This document shows positions 53,037 through 61,316 of a stretch of DNA of 64,000 bases, one piece after another. Made by a program: the position numbers and the translations under genes. The stretch lies in NCBI RefSeq assembly GCF_900110245.1, contig NZ_FOCZ01000012.1, forward strand, positions 124,001 to 188,000, read 5' to 3'. Positions within the stretch are counted from its first letter, which is position 1. Every line of letters starts with the position of its first letter. Source of the stretch: Niastella yeongjuensis. GTDB taxonomy: Bacteria > Bacteroidota > Bacteroidia > Chitinophagales > Chitinophagaceae. The notes under the pieces were generated by a model that saw only the letters and a list, made by a program, of their open reading frames with translations, made no database searches and was not told the origin of the DNA.

Positions 53037-55766
53037 TTATTCGCTTCCCATGCTATTGATCTTACTGAGCACCTTTTTCAAGTTAATACCTTTCCCCAAT
53101 ACGGGTTTAAAGATATCGCCCACCTCTTTAGCCCGGCTATACATATTTTCGATGGTAAAATCCTGCATGCTCAATCCCTTTTTAACTTCTTCCCAATGCA
53201 AAGGCGCTGAAGCAGTAGCGCCCGGTCTGGGACGCAATGAATAGGGGGCTGCAATGGTTTGTATAGTTCGATTTTGTAAATAATCGAGGTATATCTTGTT
53301 TTTCCTTTTCGCCGGACTTCGTTCCAGGCTGGTAAAGGAAGGCATTTCATTGTATGCCATCGTCACTATTAATTCTGCTAACTGTCTGGATTGATCGTAA
53401 TCATACACCGCGCCCAGCGGAATATAAATATGCAAACCGGTTGAACCGGAGGTTTTGCAATAGGTATCGATGTTCAGCCCGTCTGTAAGCTGTTTTATAA
53501 CCTGGGCAGCTTCAATTACTTTGTCAAACGATATGTTACCGGGGTCCAGATCGATGACGCACCAGCTTGGGTTTTCCGGTTTTTTAGTGGTGCTGTGCCA
53601 CGGATTCATTTCAATGCAACCCAGGTTGGCCATATATAGCAGCGAAGCTTCATCGGTACAAACCAGGTATTGTTTGGTTTCACCATCCGATTCGCTCAGA
53701 TAATCATGTTTTACCAGCCAGTCGGCCACCTTGCCGCCGCTTACATCTTTTTGATAAAAGCCCGGTTTATTGATGCCGTTGGGATGCCGGTTCATCGATT
53801 GCGGCCTGTCCTTTAAATAAGGAAGAATAAAGGGCGCCATTTGGTCGTAATAATTGATCAGGTCGCGTTTGGTGTATTTATCGGCCGGCCAGTATATTTT
53901 ATCGAGGTTGGTAAATGTCAGTTCTTTTTTGTCGATGGTAACAACCTGTTCTTTTGCTGAATCATGCAACAATTCCGTAGTCCCTTTGGGGGCAGCCGCT
54001 TTTTTGGCTGGGGTGGAACCGGTTTTCTTTTGCGTTGTTTTCGTTGGCATCTTTTGGGAAGTTTGTTTTTTTGTGGATTTGGTATCTATGTGAACAGCAT
54101 TTTCCTTATGTACTTCTTTAGCGTTCTTATCTTCCCGCAAACCCATGAATATAGGCTGGCGCAGGATATTGTCTTTGGTCCATTCAGAGAACTTAACCTC
54201 GCCCACCAAAACCGGTTTTACCCAGGTGCAGGGCATATTGGTTTTTGGTTTGGTGGCAAAAGCAGGTTTGTCGATGACCAATGGCTTCAGCTTTTTATAT
54301 ATTGCTTCCAGTGATTTTTCATTGAAGCCGGAACCGGTATGGCCTACATAGATCAGTTTATCGTTTTCATAAACGCCCAATACAAGCGCCCCAAAATGAC
54401 TGCGGCTTCCCCTGGTTTCAGTAAAGCCTGCAATAACCACTTCCTGCCGTTGAACAGATTTGATCTTGAGCCATTGCCGGGTGCGGATTTTGGGCGTATA
54501 GGCGCTGTCGCGTTCTTTGGCCATAATGCCTTCCAGTCCCTGTTTAATGGCGGCTTTAAAAAAGGGAATGCCTTTATTTTCAATATGATCGCTGTAACGC
54601 AGCATGGGGTGTTCCGGCAATATTTGTTGCAGGATCGTTTTGCGTTCAACCAATGGGAGGTGCATGAGGTTATAGCCATTGAGCCACAACACGTCAAACA
54701 CATAATACACCAGTTCTCCCTCGCCATTTTTTTGCCATTGTTGCAGCAATTGAAAATCACTTCGACCGTCCTCGTTCAGCGCAACGATCTCGCCGTCGAG
54801 CACCGCTTCCAGCCGCAGTTCTTTCAAAGCGTCTACTACGGGCGGAAACTTTTTATTGAAAGAAAGGTCTTTCCGCGACATAACAGTCACATCGCCCTCA
54901 TCGACATAGGAAAGCGCGCGATAACCATCGTATTTTATTTCGAAGATCCAGTTGTTGTCATCAAACGAATCATCGGTAAGCGTGGCCAGCATGGGAATAA
55001 TACCCGATGGCATAGCTTGCCGTTTACTCTTTTTTATGAGTGCTTCTATTGCCTGTGGAAGTTTTTTTTTGACGGGTTGACTTTTTGCAGCGGCTGTTTT
55101 GCGGGGTGATTTTTTAGCGGCACTGCTTTTTTTTGTGGAAGTGGCTTTCTTATTACTTACCCATTCATGGTTACTTTCTTTGGCTACCTGTTCCAGTTTC
55201 ATGCCTGATTGAACTGATTTGGCCTTTTTGGTAACGTCTGTTTGGGACGCGTATTTATCATTGTGTTTTATCAGCAGCCAGGCATTGTCTTCGCTGCTTT
55301 TTATTTGTACCAGCGCAAACTCACCTTTTAATTTCTGACCATGTAAAATGATCTTTAAGGAGCCTTTGCGCAATTGTTCCAGCAAATGTTTTTCTGCTTT
55401 TTGCGGATCGTCGTGGAACTCGATGGGTTCGTAGGTGCCTTCATCCCAAACAATCACGGTGCCGGCACCATAGTTGCCTTCCGGAATAATGCCTTCAAAG
55501 TCTTTATAGTCGTAAGGGTGGTCTTCCACCATCATGGCCAGGCGTTTGTCGGCCGGGTTCATGGAAGGCCCTTTGGGAATGGCCCACGATTTCAGCACCC
55601 CATCCATTTCAAGCCGGAAGTCATAATGCAAACGGGTGGCGTCGTGTTTTTGAACAACAAAATGCAGTTGACGGGCAACTGCTTTCTTTTTGCCGGCAGA
55701 TTTTTTACCCGCCGGCTCCGGTGTCTGGTTAAACGACCGTTTCTTTTTATAAGTAGCAAGACTCAT
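53037..55766 (-). CDS. ligD: DNA ligase D, multidomain (phosphoesterase-ligase-polymerase)
   Basis: 909 aa. Order from N-terminus: phosphoesterase (HDATRLHYDFRLEMDG, HPYDYKDFEG, GNYGAGTVIVWDEG, about 40-170), a Lys-rich linker (about 180-245), and ATP-dependent ligase with adenylated lysine Lys278 in EIKYDGYR. A second Lys/Thr-rich linker (about 550-595) leads to an archaeo-eukaryotic primase-type polymerase (LDKIYWP, IDLDPGN with Asp739 and Asp741, CKTSGSTGLHIYIPL). This is the full bacterial NHEJ enzyme that trims, fills and seals breaks with Ku. Orientation is opposite to ku. Confidence 0.95.
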   Translation of the reverse strand: MSLATYKKKRSFNQTPEPAGKKSAGKKKAVARQLHFVVQKHDATRLHYDFRLEMDGVLKSWAIPKGPSMNPADKRLAMMVEDHPYDYKDFEGIIPEGNYGAGTVIVWDEGTYEPIEFHDDPQKAEKHLLEQLRKGSLKIILHGQKLKGEFALVQIKSSEDNAWLLIKHNDKYASQTDVTKKAKSVQSGMKLEQVAKESNHEWVSNKKATSTKKSSAAKKSPRKTAAAKSQPVKKKLPQAIEALIKKSKRQAMPSGIIPMLATLTDDSFDDNNWIFEIKYDGYRALSYVDEGDVTVMSRKDLSFNKKFPPVVDALKELRLEAVLDGEIVALNEDGRSDFQLLQQWQKNGEGELVYYVFDVLWLNGYNLMHLPLVERKTILQQILPEHPMLRYSDHIENKGIPFFKAAIKQGLEGIMAKERDSAYTPKIRTRQWLKIKSVQRQEVVIAGFTETRGSRSHFGALVLGVYENDKLIYVGHTGSGFNEKSLEAIYKKLKPLVIDKPAFATKPKTNMPCTWVKPVLVGEVKFSEWTKDNILRQPIFMGLREDKNAKEVHKENAVHIDTKSTKKQTSQKMPTKTTQKKTGSTPAKKAAAPKGTTELLHDSAKEQVVTIDKKELTFTNLDKIYWPADKYTKRDLINYYDQMAPFILPYLKDRPQSMNRHPNGINKPGFYQKDVSGGKVADWLVKHDYLSESDGETKQYLVCTDEASLLYMANLGCIEMNPWHSTTKKPENPSWCVIDLDPGNISFDKVIEAAQVIKQLTDGLNIDTYCKTSGSTGLHIYIPLGAVYDYDQSRQLAELIVTMAYNEMPSFTSLERSPAKRKNKIYLDYLQNRTIQTIAAPYSLRPRPGATASAPLHWEEVKKGLSMQDFTIENMYSRAKEVGDIFKPVLGKGINLKKVLSKINSMGSE

Positions 55767-55847
55767 AAGAAGCGTTTCAAAAAAGTTATGCCAGGAATAC
55801 AGCTTAAAGCTGTAAGGCTAAAATTGAAAGCAACCGCGTCGCGGCCC

Positions 55848-55896
55848 TACTGCCCACTGCCTTTTATCTTTGCCCTCTGCCCTCTGCCCTTTGCCC
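55848..55896. repeat. Heptamer array after the alpha/beta hydrolase gene
   Basis: tactgcc (55848), cactgcc (55855), ttttatc (55862), tttgccc (55869), tctgccc (55876), tctgccc (55883), tttgccc (55890). It lies seven bases from the hydrolase stop codon and just upstream of the ligD start, on the opposite side. Confidence 0.8.
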
Positions 55897-55903
55897 TTCA
55901 ATA

Positions 55904-56866
55904 TTACTTCAAAAACGTCAACAACACCTGCCTAAACTGTCCCGGGTCCTGAATATGAGGAATATGACCGATGCCTTGTGCTTCATACAGGAGGGCATTG
56001 GGAATTTGTTCCTTTGTTTTTTTTGCCAGCGCGGGGTACTGGCCATACCTGTTTTTCTCATCATCCGATAACAGGGCTTTGCCAACCACGGTGCGGTCAT
56101 CGGTACCAATGATCAACAGGGTAGGGGCACTGATGCGGTCCCATTCATAACACACTGGTTGTTCATAGATCATTTGGTACGTAACGGCATTTACCCAGGC
56201 TACCCGGGAAAAATCAGGTGTTTTAAGCGTTTCGGCCTGGGCCTGAACATACTGTTCGTACTCTGGCCGCCATTGCGGGTAATAAGATTGCTGGTATTTT
56301 TTGTACGATTCATAGGTAGCATGCACTTCTTTGTCGTACAGTTGGTCAAGGGTTTGATAGGGCACAAAGCGTCTGTAGTCTTCCAGCCCAATGGGGTCTT
56401 CCAGCACCAGTTTGATGAGTTTGCCCGGATATTCCATGGCAAAACGCGCTGCCAGCATACCACCCATGGAGTGGCCCACCAGGTATACCCTGGGAATATG
56501 CAATGAATCGAGCAACTGGTTCATGGCATATGACAGCATATGAAAACTGTAATGGATATCTGGTTTGTCTGACTTTCCCCAGCCTGGCTGATCAGGCACG
56601 ATCACCCGAAAACCAGCTTTTACCAAAAAAGTCATTACATCTTTCCAGTAATAGCCATTGAAATTCTTACCATGAAAAAGTAGTACGGTTTTATTGGCAT
56701 TAGAATCAGGTTGCGCATCCATGTAAGCGATTTGAACCGGTCTGTTTTCAAGGGTGGTCTTGAAATATTTCACGGGGTAGGGATATTCTATCTGGGCTTG
56801 CATATGCAAGGTGGTTGTCAGGCACTGGGATAGCAACATGAGTAGAAATATGTGTTTACGCAACAT
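55904..56866 (-). CDS. Exported alpha/beta hydrolase
   Basis: 320 aa from ATG 56866, which begins a signal peptide (MLRKHIFLLMLLSQCLTTTLHMQAQ). Upstream starts add a short unconserved piece. LLFHGKNFNGYYW oxyanion region, nucleophile elbow GHSMGGM, catalytic Asp in IIGTDDRTV and His in GIGHIPHIQDP. The typical HGxxxx start and the length fit a periplasmic or lipid-linked esterase or haloalkane-dehalogenase-like enzyme. Substrate not known. Confidence 0.85.
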   Translation of the reverse strand: MLRKHIFLLMLLSQCLTTTLHMQAQIEYPYPVKYFKTTLENRPVQIAYMDAQPDSNANKTVLLFHGKNFNGYYWKDVMTFLVKAGFRVIVPDQPGWGKSDKPDIHYSFHMLSYAMNQLLDSLHIPRVYLVGHSMGGMLAARFAMEYPGKLIKLVLEDPIGLEDYRRFVPYQTLDQLYDKEVHATYESYKKYQQSYYPQWRPEYEQYVQAQAETLKTPDFSRVAWVNAVTYQMIYEQPVCYEWDRISAPTLLIIGTDDRTVVGKALLSDDEKNRYGQYPALAKKTKEQIPNALLYEAQGIGHIPHIQDPGQFRQVLLTFLK

Positions 56867-56973
56867 GCAAAGGATTATTTGATGCATGAAGTTACATGCA
56901 TTTTACAACCGTTAGGTGATTTCGGATATTTTAACAATATAGATAATAGACTTTCTACGGGGTGGGGAAAGAG

Positions 56974-57234
56974 TTAATCAGGTTCCGAATCTAATTTTTC
57001 TTTAACCATTTCAATCAATACATTCAACTGACGGGGATCCATAATGGTTTTCTGGTGTCCCATTTCGTATTCATTGAACAATACATCGCCCTCTTGCGTC
57101 AGCGTAAACAAATAATTGTTCTCCGAAAACACATCGAATACGATTAAATCGCCAAAATCTCTTTCCTTGATCTGACAGGTCATGGTTTTACCACTTACTG
57201 ACAGGTTCATCGTTTTCGTTTGTAGTTCTTCCAT
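56974..57234 (-). CDS. Small hypothetical protein, downstream member of a two-gene unit
   Basis: 86 aa from ATG 57234; a TTG 9 bases upstream is possible. Beta-rich middle (IKERDFGDLIVFDVFSENNYLFTLTQEGDVLF) and a helical acidic end (LNVLIEMVKEKLDSEPD). It starts 49 bp downstream of the next gene's stop, on the same strand, likely in the same operon. Not recognised; similar in style to the 48.2-kb acidic protein. Confidence 0.6.
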   Translation of the reverse strand: MEELQTKTMNLSVSGKTMTCQIKERDFGDLIVFDVFSENNYLFTLTQEGDVLFNEYEMGHQKTIMDPRQLNVLIEMVKEKLDSEPD

Positions 57235-57282
57235 CTCCTGCAATGTTTTAAAATGAAAAATAAAAAGGACGGTCCAAATAAA

Positions 57283-57630
57283 TTAATCACGAAATATAGC
57301 CTGTTCTTCACGTTCCTGTACCGGGATCTGTTTTATAAGATCATCATAATTTACCTCTTCATGGGTAGTATATGCGCCGTATGCATCCATTGAATAACCC
57401 ATGGTGCCATCGTGGGCCTGAATGAGGTAAACAATGGAGGAATCACCTGGGTCCGACTGGCCTTCAAAACGATACGTTCTAATAATGGTCAGGTCTTCAG
57501 GTTTGTAAAATTTACCATTGGTAGTGGTAAACCCATCATTTGTAATTGTAAATTCATTGTCGTTATGTTGATGTCTTAATTTTTCCAGCACCGCGGTCAG
57601 CGTTGTCATTTCTGACGGTTTCGTTTCCAT
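57283..57630 (-). CDS. Small hypothetical protein
   Basis: 115 aa from ATG 57630. An upstream TTG is the only alternative and adds two residues. Composition is mildly acidic, with a beta-rich core (EFTITNDGFTTTNGKFYKPEDLTIIRTYRFEG, SSIVYLIQAHDGTMGYSMDAYGAY). It may share an operon with the 86-aa gene downstream. Conserved function unknown to me. Confidence 0.6.
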   Translation of the reverse strand: METKPSEMTTLTAVLEKLRHQHNDNEFTITNDGFTTTNGKFYKPEDLTIIRTYRFEGQSDPGDSSIVYLIQAHDGTMGYSMDAYGAYTTHEEVNYDDLIKQIPVQEREEQAIFRD

Positions 57631-58097
57631 AAACAAGTTTTTTAAATGAAAAATAGTCTGTGATTATTGAATACCAATCTTGTATCAGTACCAATGTATT
57701 ATTTCAAAAACCTGTGCCATCTTATAGCGGTCAATTGAAGAAATATTTCTACACAAATTTCCTGGGTGGTTAATTCCAGCTTGAAGTATGGCGGGCACCA
57801 GTTGGCACAGGATTTTTAGTAAGTATAATAGCGATAATTTTTTCCTTCTGGCAATTAACACTTCTAACAAAGTGATAAGGAATGCTGGATACTGAGAGTG
57901 AAAGGAAAAAAATATCACGAGCCCTCAGGTTAAACTGGGGGCTTTTTTATGTTAGCCCTGCTAATTGGTGTATCTTAAGCTGATGAAAAAGCTTTTATCC
58001 TTATCAACGCATCCAAAACACCGGAATTCTATATTGTTACCCGGTTTATAAAAGATAAGTTTGGTATCGAGGTTGCATTTGTGGAGGAAAGTATTTT
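57631..58097. other. 467-bp gap with an orphan terminator
   Basis: A 35-codon frame (57788-57895, MAGTSWHRIFSKYNS...) on the plus strand precedes a plus-strand terminator by 24 nt. The frame is short, lacks a promoter and does not resemble a family, so I do not call it a gene. The rest is AT-rich with no recognised feature. Confidence 0.5.
57919..57949 (+). terminator. Orphan plus-strand terminator
   Basis: Stem GAGCCCTCAGG-type (57920-57928) with CTGGGGGCT (57935-57943), then six T. No annotated plus-strand gene ends before it. Confidence 0.7.
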
Positions 58098-58475
58098 ATG
58101 GCAACAGCAGCAAAGAAAAAGAAAAGTACTACCACCCGGAAAAAATCAACCACAGCTCATAAAAAGACGGCTCGTAAAAAGACAGTCAAAAAGAAAGCTG
58201 CACCAAAGAAATGGTCGCACCATGTAATGGAAACCAGTGATGCGCTTGACCTGCAATCGGGTATCTTCAAATCAAAAGACCCGAAAAAGATAGCCAGCTC
58301 ATTAAAGCGTTCAGCCGAAAAAAGTAAACGAAGAAAAGGCACCCCGTTCCAATCAGCCATGTCGATGTTAAACTTTTACATCAACCGGGCCGGTAAACAC
58401 CTTACCGCAAAGGAAAAACAGCCACTGGAAAAGGCAAAGCCGGAACTCCGTAAATTGTTTGGCAGAGAAGAATAG
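58098..58475 (+). CDS. DUF3175 protein with Lys-rich tail
   Basis: 125 aa. N-terminal 40 residues are extremely rich in K/T/A/R (AAKKKKSTTTRKKS-type), like histone tails. The C-terminal 85 residues are the DUF3175 domain: KWSHHVMETSDALDLQSGIFKSKDP, IASSLKRSAEKSKRRKGTPFQSAMSMLNFYINRAG and LEKAKPELRKLFGR. The short SD-like GGAGGAAA lies 10 bases upstream. DUF3175 has no established function; the tail suggests DNA or RNA binding. Confidence 0.85.
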   Translation: MATAAKKKKSTTTRKKSTTAHKKTARKKTVKKKAAPKKWSHHVMETSDALDLQSGIFKSKDPKKIASSLKRSAEKSKRRKGTPFQSAMSMLNFYINRAGKHLTAKEKQPLEKAKPELRKLFGREE

Positions 58476-58508
58476 AACAAATCAGTGGAGGAATTCGTTA
58501 TTTAATAG

Positions 58509-58538
58509 CTAACGATTGTTAGTAAAGCTATATCTTTG
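58509..58538 (+). promoter_or_regulatory. Thiolase promoter with palindromic operator
   Basis: -7 box TATCTTTG (58531-58538), start near 58545, 36 nt before the ATG. A perfect 14-bp palindrome ctaacgattgttag (58509-58522) fills the space just upstream of the -7 box. Palindrome centre and position suit a TetR-type repressor, but none is encoded nearby. Confidence 0.5.
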
Positions 58539-58580
58539 TGTCCGCTGACAAACCCACATCTTAAACACAGAACTTACTAT

Positions 58581-59765
58581 ATGAATAAAAAGGAAGTGTA
58601 TATTATTTCGGCCGTTCGCACCCCCATGGGCAGTTTTGGCGGCAGTTTAAAGGATTTTACAGCACCAAAACTCGGTGCCGTTGCCATAAAAGCCGCCCTG
58701 GAAAAGGCGGGTTTACAACCCAACCAGGTGCAGGATGTATTGATGGGTTGCGTGATCCAGGCTAACCTGGGACAAGCCCCAGCACGCCAGGCAGCCAAAT
58801 ATGCCGGCCTGCCCAATGAAGTGAATTGTACAACCGTGAATAAGGTGTGTGCCAGTGGTATGAAAGCCATTGCACAGGCGGCACAAAGTATTGCACTGGG
58901 CGATGCCGATATTGTAGTGGCCGGCGGTATGGAAAGTATGAGCAACGTTCCTTTTTATGTAGACAGCCTGCGCTGGGGAAATAAATATGGCAATACCAGT
59001 ATGATTGATGGATTGGCGAAGGACGGGTTAACCGATGCATACGATGGACAGGCCATGGGAAATGCTGGCGATCTGTGCGCAAAGGAATGTGGTATTACCC
59101 GCGAAGAACAGGATGCATTTGCTATTGAAAGTTATAAGCGCAGTCAGGCTGCCTGGGCCGCAGGCAGGTTTGCCGAAGAAGTAGTACCGGTAGAAATTCC
59201 ACAACGCAAGGGTGATCCCATAAAATTCTTTAAAGACGAAGAGCCATTTAATGTTAAGTTCGATAAGATCCCTGAGCTAAAGCCGGCTTTTCAGAAAGAG
59301 GGTACGGTAACTGCCGCCAACGCCAGTACGCTGAACGATGGTGCAGCAGCGCTGGTCTTAATGAGTAAGGAAAAAGCTGAAGAGCTGGGTTTAAAACCAA
59401 TTGCCAGAATTGTTTCATACGCCGATGCAGAACAGGCGCCAGAATGGTTTACCACTACACCATCGATAGCGGTTCCCAAAGCTGTGGCTAAAGCCGGGTT
59501 GAAAATGACCGATATCGATTATTGGGAATTGAACGAAGCATTTGCGGTAGTGGGTATTGAAAACAGCCGCCGGATGAAACTCGATCCGGCCAAAGTAAAT
59601 GTACATGGTGGAGCGGTTTCGTTGGGCCACCCGTTAGGTTGCAGCGGTGCGCGTATTATTGTAACCCTTATTAATGTACTGAAACATAACAAAGGTAAGT
59701 ACGGCGCTGCAGGTATCTGTAATGGCGGCGGTGGTGCATCAGCCATGGTTATTGAAAACATGTAA
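58581..59765 (+). CDS. Acetyl-CoA C-acetyltransferase (thiolase)
   Basis: 394 aa from ATG 58581; the upstream in-frame start adds 15 residues that overlap the promoter. Catalytic residues: Cys90 in VCASGMKAI, His350 in GHPLGCSGA, and Cys380 in CNGGGGASA. Degradative and biosynthetic thiolases (AtoB/PhaA/FadA) share these; the length favours the biosynthetic AtoB/PhaA type. Condenses two acetyl-CoA or cleaves 3-ketoacyl-CoA. Monocistronic with a good terminator. Confidence 0.92.
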   Translation: MNKKEVYIISAVRTPMGSFGGSLKDFTAPKLGAVAIKAALEKAGLQPNQVQDVLMGCVIQANLGQAPARQAAKYAGLPNEVNCTTVNKVCASGMKAIAQAAQSIALGDADIVVAGGMESMSNVPFYVDSLRWGNKYGNTSMIDGLAKDGLTDAYDGQAMGNAGDLCAKECGITREEQDAFAIESYKRSQAAWAAGRFAEEVVPVEIPQRKGDPIKFFKDEEPFNVKFDKIPELKPAFQKEGTVTAANASTLNDGAAALVLMSKEKAEELGLKPIARIVSYADAEQAPEWFTTTPSIAVPKAVAKAGLKMTDIDYWELNEAFAVVGIENSRRMKLDPAKVNVHGGAVSLGHPLGCSGARIIVTLINVLKHNKGKYGAAGICNGGGGASAMVIENM

Positions 59766-59783
59766 TAAAACAGATTATACAAT

Positions 59784-59817
59784 GAGCCCTCCCGGTCACG
59801 ATCGGGAGGGCTTTTTT
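59784..59817 (+). terminator. Terminator of the thiolase gene
   Basis: 10-bp stem (59785-59794 with 59803-59812), 8-nt loop, six T. The stop codon of the convergent exported protein (59817-59819) touches its T tract. Confidence 0.9.
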
Positions 59818-60536
59818 CATTTAGAACTAAGATCGGGTCGGAATACCAGCATTTCACTCCAGCTTCTTTCAACATATTGTTGAATTACAGCCATATAATC
59901 GTTGTATCCGCTTTCATTGTATTCGGCTTTATATCTCTCCATAAAAGGTTTGCGGAAAGCCGGGTCTCTTTCTTTCCAACCGGTTTTATAACGGAATACC
60001 AGGATGTATTGGGTTGGCCCTGACCCGGAAGCCTGATAAACTGCAACCGGTTCATTACTTTTCTGCCATACTACTTTTACCTTTTTAATAAGGGCTGCAA
60101 TGGTATCGCCATAACCTTGTTTGGGAAAAACATGGGTGATGGCCATTTTTTCTGAGAATTCGGTTAGGGGCACTGAACTCAGGTCTTCCCGGTAAACGGC
60201 AAAACCCTGCGAACCCTGGGTGGTAGTTAAAGGAGAAACATTCGTATTCCAGTCGGCAGTATGTTCTTTGCTGATGTCTTTTCGGTCATCAAGCTGTGCC
60301 CAGCTGTTAGGGCCTTCTGTAACGTGGTAGGCGCCGGCGTCGGGCCCGGAGATTACTTCATAGGCGCGCCATTTCCAATCGCCGGTATGAAACTTTTGTG
60401 CGTGAGCCAGGAGCGCTTTTTCAAACTCAGCTACTTTTTCAGGTTTGGGAAAAGCCCTGAAGGTGCTTACAACGGTTTTAGTTTGGCTTATTCCGATAAG
60501 CGGAAGCAACAGCCAGCAGAGAAAGAGTTTTCTCAT
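59817..60536 (-). CDS. Exported hypothetical protein
   Basis: 239 aa from ATG 60536. Upstream residues would form an odd N-terminus; this start gives a signal peptide (MRKLFLCWLLLPLIGISQ). The body has two similar blocks: VSTFRAFPKPEKVAEFEKALLAH...DWKWRAYEVISGPDAGAYHVTEG and ITHVFPKQGYGDTIAALIKKV...PVAVYQASGSGPTQYILVFRYKTG. This repeat looks like a tandem of ferredoxin-like (NIPSNAP/ABM-type) folds, but I cannot assign a family. Likely periplasmic. Confidence 0.7.
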   Translation of the reverse strand: MRKLFLCWLLLPLIGISQTKTVVSTFRAFPKPEKVAEFEKALLAHAQKFHTGDWKWRAYEVISGPDAGAYHVTEGPNSWAQLDDRKDISKEHTADWNTNVSPLTTTQGSQGFAVYREDLSSVPLTEFSEKMAITHVFPKQGYGDTIAALIKKVKVVWQKSNEPVAVYQASGSGPTQYILVFRYKTGWKERDPAFRKPFMERYKAEYNESGYNDYMAVIQQYVERSWSEMLVFRPDLSSK

Positions 60537-60671
60537 GTTTTGCAATTTTGGGTTAAAGAATTGTTGGAGAATAAGTAGGGAAGGAATCCTGTATAGAAAA
60601 AGGGGAAATAAAAGGTACATACAATATGTGGCAGGAAAAAATGATCTACATCATTGCTGCCTTTTCAGAAG

Positions 60672-60679
60672 TACCTTTG
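60672..60679 (+). promoter_or_regulatory. -7 box of the GNAT gene; likely leaderless
   Basis: TACCTTTG ends four bases before ATG 60684. A TTG lies 15 nt upstream (60654-60656). Confidence 0.5.
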
Positions 60680-60683
60680 CGAA

Positions 60684-61202
60684 ATGAATACCATTCGCAT
60701 TGCAGAAGCAACCAAAAAAGAGGCGGAACTGATAGCTAACCTGAGCCGTAAAACGTTTTACGATTCGTTTGCAGGAGATAACAGCAAGGAGGATATGGAT
60801 AAATTCCTGAATGAACAGTTCACCCGGGAAAAATTAATGGCAGAGGTAGGCGCTGCAGGAAATATCTTTTTGCTGGCCTATGACGGTGATGAAGTGTTGG
60901 GTTATGCGCGAATGCGGGAAACCCCCAATCCGGTATCATTGGAGGATGGTCCGGCAATAGAGATTGCCCGTATTTATGCAGAACAAAAAAGCATCGGTAA
61001 GGGTGTAGGCAGCGCACTGATGCAGCAATGTATTGAAATGGCAAAACGGAAAAATTGCCGGGTTATCTGGCTGGGCGTTTGGGAGAAAAATTATAAAGCC
61101 ATTGCCTTTTATACCAGATGGGGGTTTGAACGGTTTAGCGAGCACATATTTATGTTAGGGAATGATCCCCAAACGGACTGGTTGATGAAGAAAGGGTTAT
61201 GA
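60684..61202 (+). CDS. GNAT family N-acetyltransferase
   Basis: 172 aa from ATG 60684, chosen because an earlier in-frame start would precede the -7 box. The acetyl-CoA-binding motif is visible: IARIYAEQKSIGKGVGSALMQQCIEMA (RxxGxG/A region QKSIGKGVGSAL), then VIWLGVWEKNYKAIAFYTRWGFERF. Typical for protein or small-molecule acetyltransferases. Substrate not known. Confidence 0.88.
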   Translation: MNTIRIAEATKKEAELIANLSRKTFYDSFAGDNSKEDMDKFLNEQFTREKLMAEVGAAGNIFLLAYDGDEVLGYARMRETPNPVSLEDGPAIEIARIYAEQKSIGKGVGSALMQQCIEMAKRKNCRVIWLGVWEKNYKAIAFYTRWGFERFSEHIFMLGNDPQTDWLMKKGL

Positions 61203-61223
61203 TGAAATAACCCTGTAGTATAA

Positions 61224-61253
61224 CAAAAAACAACGCCCTTTTTCAGGGCGTTG
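61224..61253 (-). terminator. Terminator of the ssb gene
   Basis: Stem CAACGCCC (61231-61238) with GGGCGTTG (61246-61253), followed on the minus strand by TTTTTTG, 64 nt after the ssb stop. Confidence 0.8.
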
Positions 61254-61316
61254 CGGGAATGGGAACAACATATACTAAAACAAGAACCTTTTTAAATATT
61301 AAACGCAGTATTGCAA

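Noticed and set aside
57685-57918. 77-codon minus-strand frame (hydrophobic)
   Set aside because: No promoter or start context; it is opposite the plus-strand terminator region and has no recognised motif.
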